This document shows, piece by piece, positions 25,740 to 36,359 of a DNA stretch of 64,000 nucleotides. The stretch is from Tipula vernalis (taxonomy: Eukaryota; Arthropoda; Insecta; Diptera; Tipulidae): NCBI GenBank assembly GCA_958295665.1, contig OY282558.1:462370995-462434994 (forward strand), in the 5' to 3' direction. The translations under genes and the position numbers were made by a program. Every line of letters starts with the position of its first letter. Within the stretch, counting starts at the first letter, position 1. The notes under the pieces were generated by a model. That model saw nothing but the letters and a program-made list of their open reading frames with translations, made no database searches and had not been told where the DNA came from.

Positions 25740-28020
25740 TGTTAATTAAAAATTAACTTAAAATTGCCTACCTACCGTCAGATTCTTGTTTAAGTTAATA
25801 GGTTAAAATGCTTAAAAGTTATATTGTAACCCTTTACTAAAGCGTCAAAAATTGAAAGTTAAATTTTAACTGCGGTTTATTTGTTACTCGGGACCAAATG
25901 AAATTTAAAAAAATTGAGAATTGTTACTTAATTCCAACTCAAATAGTAAATGTATTACAACTACAATTACTTTACTACAACTATGAGAACAATATGAAGA
26001 AATTATTCAACCCAATGTATGACAGTTTTGCTAAAAAAATATCAAAGTAAAGAGCTAAAAATTAAATTCATTCCATTTGTATTCATCCGCACCAAATTTT
26101 ATGTCATTTAGTCAGTCAGAGATTATTCTCGTTTCGGCCACCATTTAGTTGGTGCATTCTCGTTATTTTGGTTATTTGTAGTTTCCGTAGTTACTAACGT
26201 TTTGTCATAGTGTGGTGAGCAATTAAATTTTAAAGTAAACATTGTGAAAAGACAAATTAATATAGTAAAAAACGTAAATAAATTTTCTAATCTACTGTAG
26301 CTGTCTCATAATAATAAAAAATATGTTTGCAAGAAATTCATCTTTGGAAGCTCTTTACAAACTTTTCTATTGTTACATTTAATGTTCTGCGGCTTAGCAA
26401 ATCAAAAAAATTTCCTAAGCAGAGCAAAATTCTATTTAATTTCCTTCGAAACTATAATGTGTTAAAAACCCAAACTCCGCAAAAACTTTGTCTTACTACA
26501 ATGACAAAAAATAAATAAACACATAAAACTGTCAAACATATTCAACTTTTCAATATTTTATAAGCTCTATTCATACGCTATCATATTTCATGGAACAAAG
26601 TTTTTTTTTGTTGCTATATGGTATACTTACTTACATATAGACGTTGTATTTTTATTCTCAACAGTTTGTCGTTATTTATTAATCGAAGAAAAGGGTATAG
26701 CATATTCTCAGGAAAAGGGACGACATATAAGTATATTTAGGATATACGTAAAAAAAAAATGAATAATAATAAAAACAAAAGTTTGTGTTTCTGTAACAAA
26801 CAACATATCATTTATAAATCATCCCAGTTTTATATTCACGTCTATATCCTACCGATAGCGCGCTAGTTCAGCAAAATGATATTATATCGAAAATTTCCCA
26901 GGACAACAACAACATTTTCGATTTTTCATGACACTTTCTATATATGTATAGTGAAATTAAATTGGACAAAATGATTTGAATTTATATGTGTATTTCATCG
27001 ATGTCGTTTCGTATATAATACAATTATCTATAAAAAAAATGGTTTACCTTTGGGAAAGGTATGTATAGGTACATTTGTTGCAAGAAATTCGATATACAGT
27101 TGTACAAATTTCTCATGTGCAAAATACGCTGCTCAAACCCAGTCGTATGTTCAGTCGTATATATCCATTACAACTAATTTGAATAAATTGAATATAATCA
27201 TACTCAAAAAACAATATATGTATAGTTTCTTATATTAGTTTTACGTTCGACATGCCGTATGTGGGTGAACTTGCAATTATATAAAAAATAGCGGAATTAA
27301 TACTAAGGAGTTATTGTGTTGTACTTGTGCACGCAGTTATCTCTATTAGTAAATTTGTGTATTTTGTATATTTGTCATCAAGCTCTAACTAATTTGTTTA
27401 AATTAATTTTGTTGTGAACTTGTGAGAGTGTGCGCACGAGATGAAGGGTTAATCGCATTTACAATATTACCAACATCATAATCGACGTGAAAATTATTAT
27501 TGTCACGGTTTTTTGTTGTTGCTGCTTATTTGTTTAACTTTTCTTCAGCCATGATGCTGTTTATTTATGTATTTGCTAAATGTCATTAAACTTTCAATTT
27601 CTTATTTGGTTTCATTGATTCTTTATGTCATATTTTTCTTATAAACATTGTTTAGCAAAAAAATAAGATTTATGTTTGGAATTTAATGGATTTTTTTATT
27701 TTTCGTTGAAAGGGTTATGTATGCCATTTTATTATAGTACGTTTTTTATGTACTGATGATTGAGTAGGTTTTTATGCAGTTGTTGTCGTTAATTCGATTA
27801 AGAATTAAATTCACCTATATTAATTACATAGGTGGATCACCTCAAAGTATTAAATTTAATTTAACGGGGATTTCTTCATATCGTTAAATTATATGGTTTG
27901 ATGTTGTTTACATCTTGGTTCCAAACGATACCACATTTTTTGCAAAATTGGTATCGATGTGGAGACCGTGATATATATGATATTCGAATCCGAAGAATTA
28001 TCGTAAAATTAAATCCATAT
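25740..28020. other. A+T-rich non-coding DNA
   Basis: No gene was recognised. The patch 26108-26215 is less A+T-rich and has a TCAGTC initiator-like site near 26113 and a GTGAGC donor-like site near 26214, but no supporting frame; it is discussed as a weak finding. Confidence 0.5.
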
Positions 28021-28027
28021 ATATCCA

Positions 28028-28622
28028 ATCCTTGACGAATTAGAACATCATTATAAATTTAAAAAAGAATTTCCTCACAAAAATTTAAAACCAAAGCATT
28101 ACCATATGATTCACTATCCGAATATAATCAAAAGGATAGGCCCACTTATAAACATTTGGTGTATGCGTTTTTGAGGGGAAGCACAATAAAACAAATGTCA
28201 CTAAACTTTGATATTCATCTAGAAACCAAATTTCAAGCGGAAAAATCGAATGATGCAAGCTTACCATACATAAGTATTATTCAATCTTGTTCTATGAACG
28301 ATAAAAGCCTCATAAATTTAATCTTTTTGAAATTTCTAAGCAATACTGCTGAATATAGAGAAGGATTGTTTATAGTAAGTAGACAATGAGATATTATCTA
28401 TTTTGCCAATTTTTAACAAAAATTGTTAAGTTATTTTGTATTGGTTCTGAATATTACATTTTAAGTTTGAAATATAAAACCAATTATAATTTAAAGAAAA
28501 TTTGCAAGCATATGAAATCAATTCACTTGAATGTGATCACTCACTATGAAATAATCAATGTAAAATATTTGAAATATCAAACTGCCTTAAATCTAAATAG
28601 AGTTAATAATAAATCTATATAA
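28028..28622 (+). pseudogene. relic of a large transposon-associated protein (CACTA/EnSpm-like?)
   Basis: The reading frame starting at 28028 gives ILDELEHHYKFKKEFPH, then LKPKHYHMIHYPNIIKRIGP and LINIWCMRF. I recognise the pattern PKHHxxxHYPxxIxxxGPxxxxWxMRFEAKH from the C-terminal half of large uncharacterised animal proteins often tied to CACTA/EnSpm-like elements. In this frame a TGA follows MRF, but shifting by one base inside the T run near 28162 continues as FEGKHNKTNVTKL. A third frame supplies TAEYREGLFIVS (ending 28389), and 28386-28622 supplies KSIHLNVITHYEIINVKYLK, both resembling later blocks of such proteins. Several frameshifts and stops make this a clear pseudogene. The family name is from memory; TIRs of the element were not found. 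Confidence 0.6.
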
Positions 28623-28629
28623 ACTTAAA

Positions 28630-29640
28630 GAAATTAATTAAAATAATATTATTGTAATGTTTGAATAAATAAAGATTTTATATTATTTTAAATTTAACGT
28701 ATATTAGTTTTATGCGTTTTTGAACTCGACTATAAAATTGTGAAAACTTCCTCCATAAAATTTTGGAAACTCTCTCATTCTACTTTCTACCCAAATTCAT
28801 TGGCTTTAAGTTAGATTAAAATATTCACAAATTATCATTAAACGTTTTACAGAAATTCAAAATTAACGTCCTGGGATATCAAAAAAATTAAAATTACTTT
28901 TTGTTAATTAAATAAATAATTCCTATTTGACACTTCTTAAGAGTTTTTAAATACTTTATTTTGGAGGGGGTTAAATTCGAATCCTTTCGCGATTCTTTTT
29001 AAATTTTAAGCTAAACTTCTTATTCAATTTAATGTTAACGTCAAAATTAATGTCTTTAATAACCTATCAAAAATAAGTCTTGTGGATTTACATTTTTCAC
29101 GTTCGAAAGTAAAGTTTGCGCTGGCGTAAGTCTAAAGACGTTAAAACTCACGTCTAATTTTTAACCGTGATACCTTTTTCGTGAATTTACTTGTCAAAGG
29201 TGCTAATTACTATATCGCCATTAAAATGTTGTAATTTTGGGGTAAAATATAACTTATTTATTTAAACTTAATGTTAAATGTCTTTAATAAGGTTATATTT
29301 TTGGGATAAAATGCCACATCAATTTAAATCTTTTAAAATTTAACTATTTACTACTCTTAATACCAGGGAGATGTTAAATGGTATTTTTTTTATAGGAAAT
29401 GTACTTATTTGAAATAGTTTAGAATTATTGAAATGGAAACTAATTTTAATCGAATGATGTAAAGATAGCTGATCCTGTAAATTAAGTGTTAACTCCGCGA
29501 ATGCGATATGTATTTATAATATTATGCTACTGAAATTTGGTAAATTTTACGAAATGTATATTTTTTCATAAATCAACTACAACAACAAATTAGAAACGTC
29601 AATTTTTAGTTGTCAAAGTTGTCTGAGTTTTTGTGTCTTG
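28630..29640. other. A+T-rich non-coding DNA
   Basis: No gene, RNA or repeat was recognised. Confidence 0.6.
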
Positions 29641-29652
29641 ATTTCATTTTAA

Positions 29653-29798
29653 TTGTTGTGTTTAATCGTATTAAATAAAATTTTCAATATAAACAGTTTT
29701 CCCCGTCTCTATTTTTTATCCTTTTATTTGTTGTGCTTAATTATTTTAATTGAATTCAATAAAATTGTCAATATAAACAGATTTTGCCGTCTCGATTT
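29653..29798 (+). repeat. old tandem duplication, about 75-bp unit
   Basis: The copies 29653-29714 and 29727-29798 share TTGTTGTG.TTAAT..., then CAATATAAACAG.TTT.CCGTCTC. The second copy has small insertions. It lies directly upstream of the ORF at 29890-30180. Confidence 0.7.
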
Positions 29799-29889
29799 CG
29801 AATTGATTTTTATAGTGTTTTGTGTCGAATGTATTCAGTTTTTTGTTTTGAAATTTGAATAAAATAAATACATACCATATATAATTTAT

Positions 29890-30180
29890 AGAACAATTAA
29901 GGAAGACGTAATTGCGGAATTGGTGGCATCTTCATCGTTTTCGGACAATGATTTCGATTTACTGAGTTCATCTTTAGAAGATAGAGAATTCTTAAATTTT
30001 CAACAAGAATTATTTAAACAAAATAAAAAGAATCGCGTACAAAATTTTATTATCGATGTAGTGCAAAAATACTCAGAAGATGAAGTAAATTGTATGTTGT
30101 GGTTGATTAAATATTTGATGTCTTTTATTGTTTTTGATAATCACAAAACAAGGAAATTACGTAAACTGTGTACGAATTAG
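29890..30180 (+). CDS. small ORF or exon, possible Harbinger-type N-terminus
   Basis: The frame is open from at least 29890 to the TAG at 30178-30180 and has a more protein-like composition than its neighbours. It has an acidic, Ser-rich start (SSSFSDNDFDLLSSSLEDRE), then a Gln/Lys stretch, then NRVQNFIIDVVQKYSEDE. This layout loosely recalls the N-terminus of PIF/Harbinger transposases, which have an acidic leader and a basic NF/FxxxVxxYS block before the helix-turn-helix. The expected next block is missing and the sequence ends in a Lys/Arg-rich tail. There is no in-frame ATG at the start. The sequence just before (AATTTATAG) could be a splice acceptor, so this could be an internal exon. 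It may equally be a truncated transposon relic or chance. Confidence 0.3.
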   Translation, partial: RTIKEDVIAELVASSSFSDNDFDLLSSSLEDREFLNFQQELFKQNKKNRVQNFIIDVVQKYSEDEVNCMLWLIKYLMSFIVFDNHKTRKLRKLCTN

Positions 30181-32540
30181 AATAAACTAACTTAAATCAT
30201 AAATCTTGATCCATCTATCGTCATCAGAAATACAATATATGCAAAATTTCGTCATAAATCAAAAAAATTAGTTTGGCGTCATTTAGGAATCAAAACATTT
30301 TATTATGTTAATCTATTTTCTGGCATTTTATTATATCGATGTTGTTCATAGACATAAAGCAAAACATTAAAAATCATTGAAATTAGTTTCCATTTAACTT
30401 ATTATAATTTCTTACTCTTTGTTTTTGTGTTGTCATTTATAAAATTGTTAAGAACCAAACAACAACATAATTCTATACTTGAAATATTTACTTTCATTTT
30501 CACAAACTTTTCTGAATTTTCAACAAGAATTTGTTGTCGGTTTACGTTACGATATTTATGTGCTGAGATAAGCGACAGTTTTTTTTATATATGGACGAGT
30601 TTTTTCTTGTGAATGAATTTTTCTTTGTTAAAAGATTGGTTTGGGTGTAAAATGGAAGGATACTATATCGAGACAATTTATTTATGGAACACAAATATTT
30701 TTGTTGAAAATTTATTAGGCGGATTCATTTTATATAACATGAATTTGGTAATATGAGATTAGAATATACAATATGTTATAATATGTATATATGGTATAAA
30801 TATAATTTGACCTAATTTCAATTTCAGTTTCAGAGTATTGCACAAAACAAACCAATATTTCACTAAGTGAAATGACCTCTCGATATATAAACCAGCACAA
30901 AAAATACGGCGTTCCATTCTATTAATTAAATAAGCAATTTTTTTTTAGAAACCATAGCATTTATTTATACACATGTAATCTATTAAATTCTAATTTACAA
31001 TTGAATTTCAATTATCCGTTAACATACATATATACATACATATATACCTACCAAAAATATTACAGCCGTGATACGCTCTGTTTATTTTGTGTACGGCAAA
31101 TATGCGTGTGCGTTATCCGCGCAATATTAAAAATAATGCATTGCCAAATTGTTTACTGTCCCATGGCAGGTTTGTCAACACAAGTAATAACAAGAAAATT
31201 TCCCAACCAATTGTTGTCGCGGCGCATTAAACGGTTTTTACTTTTAACATTTATAATTATAGTTAACATTGTTTTAAAATAATCATGTTGTTCTATGTTG
31301 TATACATGTTTATGTAACATAATTATGTCATATAAGTAGGTACATAATTGATATGATTTTCTTTTCATTTCAATAATTTCGAGAGATATTAAAATCGCAT
31401 TAATTTTGAATAGTGTTTGACTCTTGTCGTGAGTATTACGTGCTTTTTGAAATGTAAATCAATTACAATGGGAATTAGAAATTTCGTTTCCTTCATTTCT
31501 TCAAACCGACGTCTTCAAGTATTATAAATAAATTATAATAAATAAATAAATAAATACACATTAAACGATCTTCGCTGGATTTGATTATGCTATCAGCAGG
31601 TTGTATTACAGATATGAGAAAGCATTTTGCACAGTTTTTAATTCTTCTTTTTCTAGTTATTTTAGAATCAATTCTTAGAACAAAACCACGCCAAGCCAAT
31701 TGCCATTTTCTTCCTGCCCATCTCCTGATGCAACATCTTTTCGTGTAAACATCTCCTTTTTATATATCGTCTCTTTCTATTATATTTCGTAAATAAACTG
31801 TGAACTAGAATTATTTCGCTTTTTTTAAAATTACTGTGAATTCTAAACATTCTTAAATCTAAAATATTTAGTTTTCAAGGCCCCAAAATTGTGTATTTCT
31901 GCACTCTCATTCAACCATAACTTGAGTTTTGAGGTTTCAAAATTTTAACGAATTTTTAAAATAATCGAAAATGTTTGTACTGTAATGAAATCTAAATAAT
32001 TTTTTTTTTTTTTTATTAAAGTTAATTTGGTGACAATAGATTCCAGGAAAATTGAGGACAAAGGTGCCAACAATTTTCAATATTTATTCACTAATTGAAA
32101 TTTAAATAATTAAAAAAAATCGAATTTAAATTTTTAATTCGCAACGATATTACGAATTTTCTGTATTTTGAATTTAAAATTTCAATCGGCATAATAACTT
32201 GTGGATCCTAAACATGTTTTGAAAGAAACTAAAGAAAATTAGTATCTATTAGACCCGGATTGGAAGGAGGATTTTTGGCTATTTTAAAGATTCTTGGGCA
32301 GTTAGCTTAATAAATTTTATTACAGGTATTAATTTAAGCTATTTTAGTTTATTCTTAACAGTTTTATTTGTTCCTATTGAAAAAAAATTATGTTGGATTT
32401 GGATGAATATTTTGTCGGGTTTGTTCAATGTACAGATGTGATTTGACGATAGTTATCGCTGGAAAAAGATTTAGTTCAAGATGTGGGAAATTTGGGGAAA
32501 CTCGATACTTCAAAAATTGTTACAAACTGCGTGATTTTGC
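30181..32540. other. A+T-rich non-coding DNA
   Basis: No gene, RNA or repeat was recognised. Overlapping short frames on both strands at about 31000-31850 have no recognisable domain. Confidence 0.55.
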
Positions 32541-32546
32541 AGCCAG

Positions 32547-33390
32547 TTAGTATAGACTTAAAATATCATTTTTCAAATCATTAGTAATTTTCGAAAATTC
32601 GAATTTTCGTTGGTTTTCGACGTGAAAACATCTTCCGATATAACACAAGCAGATTTTGTGGCGAGTCATTTGCATTAATTTTGCGATTATTCGCATAATG
32701 TTCAAGTACCGAGATTTTTGTGAGATAAGGAGGACTGGGATCATCATCTGACGTAACCTCCGGTATCGACAGCAGTTAAGATCAGTTACTAACATCTCTT
32801 CAATCCTATAGATAATCGAGAATCATAGCAACCACCTGTTCGTCATCAGCGGAAATCTGAAATGAACAATGGTAAATAGAGGTAGATAATAGGTACATAG
32901 AAAATAATAGAGGACCCAACACTGAACTCTGAAGGATGCCAGAAATTACAGGAAGGGAACGATTAGAAAAATAGCTAAAAATCAATTTGGCAGCGGAAAC
33001 CGAAAATCTAAACTGAGATAAGAGTTTATTAAAAAGAATTCTGTGATTAAAAGAATCAAAGGCCTTAGAAAAATCTAACAAAGTTAAAGAAGTTAATTCA
33101 ATATTATTCAAACTATGCCTAATATGTATGTGATGACATACATTTAATAACGCAGTAGAAGTGCTATGCAATTTTATAAACCCAGATTGGAAGAAACTAA
33201 TTAAACTATTGCTATCTAGATGTGAGCAAACTATTGCTTTATAGATATGAGTGTAATATACCTTCATAGCTAAACGTTTTTTATCAATTCCAGCGTGAAA
33301 AGTATTTTGCAAAATTTTTTTTATAAAAACGGGAAAGTTCAATTCGGTGAACCGAAAAAAAACCTCTCCAGGGATTTGTTTAAATTTCAA
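32547..33390 (-). pseudogene. reverse transcriptase relic of a non-LTR retrotransposon
   Basis: A 194-codon minus frame (33390 to 32806) carries the reverse-transcriptase core of a Jockey/CR1-type LINE. It has FQSGFIKLHSTSTALL (residues 67-82), LLDFSKAFDSFNHRILF (104-120, normally LDxxKAFDxxxH), GILQSSVLGPLLF (151-163, normally G(I/V)PQGS) and SADD (180-183, in place of the catalytic YADD or FADD). Gln-Gly has become Gln-Ser and Tyr/Phe has become Ser in key motifs, and the frame ends soon after. The next minus frame (32795 to 32547) contains ITNDLKNDILSLY, and a further shift gives NWLQNHAVCN, typical of the region after the catalytic motif, but unusually far from it, which suggests an insertion. 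No endonuclease domain or 3' end was found. A dead, truncated copy. Confidence 0.88.
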
Positions 33391-34190
33391 TACTTTTTCT
33401 GTATGTTCAACCGCTGAATAATTGAGGATTTATGACAATCGCATCGCGCTCCCAACTATTTACGTATTTACATTATGTACATACATTATAAAACCATTTA
33501 ATATTAATAAAAAATTTAATTGTCAAGTGTAATTGAAAACCATTAAAAAATCCATATTTATATGTGACGTTTGACGATTGTATACTATAACAATAAATAA
33601 ACATATATGTGGCTCAACCTGAAAAATTCTGTGGTCTGTTACCGAAAACTTTATTCATACCATATGCAGACAACAAAAGTCGCCCTAATTGTTTATTTAA
33701 CTAAAGAGCAGATTTTAATATGTTATGCATATAACATACTGGCCCTCTAACAACATATCACATTTCAATATCGTTAAACTATTCTTGGCATTTTTTGTTT
33801 AAATAAACCAAAGTCTTTGTTACCTAAAATTGAGCAGATTTACAAAACTAAAAATATTTAAATTGATTCAAAATTTATTTCTTAAGTATTAATGTCATAC
33901 TCATTATTTTGGTTTATGTACATATATTTAAAAAGGCGAAGGTGTCAAACTACAACCGTAACACATGTTTGCCTTCGCTGTTTTTGTAAGTCGTTTGTTC
34001 CTGTTTCTGGTGTGTAGAACACCAAATTAATTGTCAGTAACTTTTGCTGATTGATTTTTTTTTGTTTAGGAAATAATTATTTCAATTATTTGTTCTTGTA
34101 ATTTATAGTATGGTGTTTAGGTGGGCTCATTCAGAATTACTATTGAAAGAATGTAATTGCACTAAAATCTTCACTACTGGTCACAAAAAA
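33391..34190. other. A+T-rich non-coding DNA
   Basis: This may include further eroded parts of the LINE on the minus strand, but no conserved block could be read. Confidence 0.5.
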
Positions 34191-34195
34191 TAATG

Positions 34196-34330
34196 AACCA
34201 ACGAAACATAACAGTGGTTAATGCTGTGGGATTTGTATCGGGGAAGGTATCGTCTATGGTAGCACGACTACGGTGGTCTACCTCAAAAGGACCTTTAACT
34301 GCGCGCTCTCGATTCGGCTGGGTTTTTTAG
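34196..34330 (+). mobile_element. possible very diverged copy of the local SINE
   Basis: The segment has CAGTGGTTAATGCTGTGGG (compare CAGTGGTTAAAGCTGCGG at 35283), then ATCGGGGAAGGTATCG, and later CTCTCGATTCGGCT (compare GTCCTCGATTTGGCT). The order matches the two clear SINE copies, but the B box is lost and no TSD was found. Confidence 0.35.
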
Positions 34331-35266
34331 AGTTTACAATTTGTGAACCAAACTTCAATCTTCATCAAAATGAGTCTATACATACAAAATTTAGTAATCC
34401 GAAGTGCTTACTAAAAATAATCTAGAACAATCATTTCTTCAAAAACATTTTTTTTTAAACAATGACCAATAAAACAACAAAATTTAATAAATGATTTTCA
34501 TCAAATTCTTAATTTAGACACTTTTAAAATTGAAAGAAACCCAAACGAGAGACATTGATAGAAAAACTTAAAACTTCAAAACACAAGCAAATTAATGGCG
34601 CCAACAAATTTGGTTTGAAATTAAAAAAATTGATGTTAAAATCAAAAATCTGTTCTTTCGAAAAGTAGAATCAATTCTTTTTTCCAAAACTTACCAAAAA
34701 TCGTTTTATTCGTGTTCTTTGGTGTACAAACACAATAAATCTTTTTTTTTTTTTTTTGTCAGAAAACTCGAATGAGTTCAACCGAAGTTAAATTAATGTT
34801 TTATTGGGCAAAAAAAATTGATCTAACGTCATAAAAATGATTTAAATCATTATGCGCGTCCGGTGGGGCAGAAAAAAACATTTATTTTTGTTTACAAGCA
34901 ATTTTCGTAAATCTCGATTTTTTCCAAAATTTTTCTTTCAGCCAACAATACCAAGAACAAAAAAAAAGTGTCAATGTCAATTGTAACAATTCGAGACGAC
35001 ACAATATTCGTGATTATTCATCACTGAAGAATTTTTACGAGTTCGTTTGGTTATTTATAAATAAATCGTGTTGCATACGAGTTTTTACTACAAGACAACG
35101 TTGAAATAAGTCATGATGCCAAACCTTAGGCATTACATCCCAATCGAACTCAACTTCAAACGTCGAAGTTGTTAAAAAAAATCCATCAAAACGCCAACCC
35201 TGGAAATCAGTAAATTGAATATTTTTGTCGATCCTTTAAAGAAATTTTCTAGTGCAACAGATGTTT

Positions 35267-35595
35267 TACCGAGCAAACGGCGCAGTGGTTAAAGCTGCGG
35301 CGGTTGGATCGGGAGATACTGGGTTCGAATCCCTATAGGAGCGGGATGCAAAAGGGATTTTTCATCATCTGATTACGATCGGTGATGAAGATGAACACAT
35401 CTGTGACCCCCTGTTGAGAGTGCAGAATCCATGGGCCGACCCACCTTTCATGTCAGCACTACAGGTTGGCATGAAGCAATGCAATGTGCAGGTGGTTTTT
35501 CAAAGACGGATCTGTAGCCGCCCGTCCTCGATTTGGCTACTCCAGGCGTAAAGTAGGACGGTAAAAAATAAATCAAGAACAAACAACAACAACAA
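35267..35595 (+). mobile_element. tRNA-derived SINE, copy 1, with 12-bp TSD
   Basis: The 5' part has RNA polymerase III promoter boxes of a tRNA. The A box lies in GGCGCAGTGGTTAAAGC (about 35280-35296) and a perfect B box GGTTCGAATCC inside GGGTTCGAATCCC (about 35331-35343). A tRNA-unrelated body follows (GAGAGTGCAGAATCCATGGG to AAAGTAGGACGGTAAAA), then a CAA-rich tail. The insertion is bounded by a perfect 12-bp duplication, CAACAGATGTTT, at 35255-35266 and 35596-35607. A second copy is at 47249-47553. Such elements are mobilised in trans by a partner LINE; the partner is unknown here. Confidence 0.93.
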
Positions 35596-35607
35596 CAACA
35601 GATGTTT

Positions 35608-36186
35608 GCGCAATTTTTTGGGTGGAACCTAAACTTAATAGTACTAAGCCAGAGGAGAAAATAAAAGGAATACGGAAACGTATGGGTCACTTCATAAATC
35701 AAGATTTTACATTTTTTTGTTTTTTCGGATAAAATGTATATGTTAAATTTTGAAAATTTGTCGCAACTATTTTTTAATTTGTTGTTTATAATTTTGTACC
35801 TCTTGCGTATTCTGCGTTTCCAGCGAAAATGTTCCAGCAAATTGGAATATTTTTTAAAATATAAAGAATTTGGAATGCATTAGGCGAAATAATTGTTTTA
35901 CCAGTTCTGAATGTATAAAAGCGGCCGGCTGCCATTTTTTGCTTAGAATTCATCCCTGTATTGATTTCTGCGCTTGTTTTGAGTGTACCGATTTCCACAC
36001 CGAGAAGAGTGGCATCCACCCAAGGGTAAAAGCACACATCGGCACTATATGACTTTTGTTCCTTGAGCCATTCCCTACTTAAGTATTATTCAAATTTGAC
36101 GTCAATCGGTTTTGTCCGTAAGAATTCTGAGCGAAAAACCGTCAAACATTGGACTATAAATTTGCAAATTCAATGTTCGATCTAAA
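35608..36186. other. less A+T-rich patch with TATA box
   Basis: From about 35890 to 36130 the sequence is less A+T-rich than its surroundings. It contains GTATAAAAGCGGCCGGC at 35913-35929 and TTGACGTCAATCGGTTTTGT near 36097, the latter including an 8-bp palindrome TGACGTCA. Short frames on both strands have no known domain. It may be an uncharacterised repeat or a promoter region. Confidence 0.35.
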
Positions 36187-36357
36187 ATGAAAATAGCGTG
36201 TTTTGTGTTTTTGATGACATTTTATGTAAATTTGCGTCATTCTGATTGGAAAGATTTCGAGAAACGTGTCTGGAAATTATGTTTCATAGTGTATATTCTT
36301 GCTTGGGGAATGGTTTTTTGTAGTTTCGGTTGTTACTTCATCCGGGTAAGAAACTAA
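36187..36357 (+). CDS. possible small coding exon, hydrophobic protein
   Basis: An ATG in a favourable fly-type context (TAAAATG) opens a 56-codon frame ending at the TAA at 36355-36357. The product begins MKIACFVFLMTFYV, a possible signal or anchor segment, continues with a charged Asp/Lys/Glu/Arg stretch, and then has a second hydrophobic segment (LCFIVYILAWGMVFCSFGCY). A strong donor-like site (CGG|GTAAGA) lies at 36346, nine bases before the frame's stop, as expected if this were a first coding exon reading to 36345. A TATAAAA box lies upstream at 35914-35920. No downstream exon was found and I recognise no family. It could be chance or part of a mobile element. Confidence 0.25.
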   Translation: MKIACFVFLMTFYVNLRHSDWKDFEKRVWKLCFIVYILAWGMVFCSFGCYFIRVRN

Positions 36358-36359
36358 AT

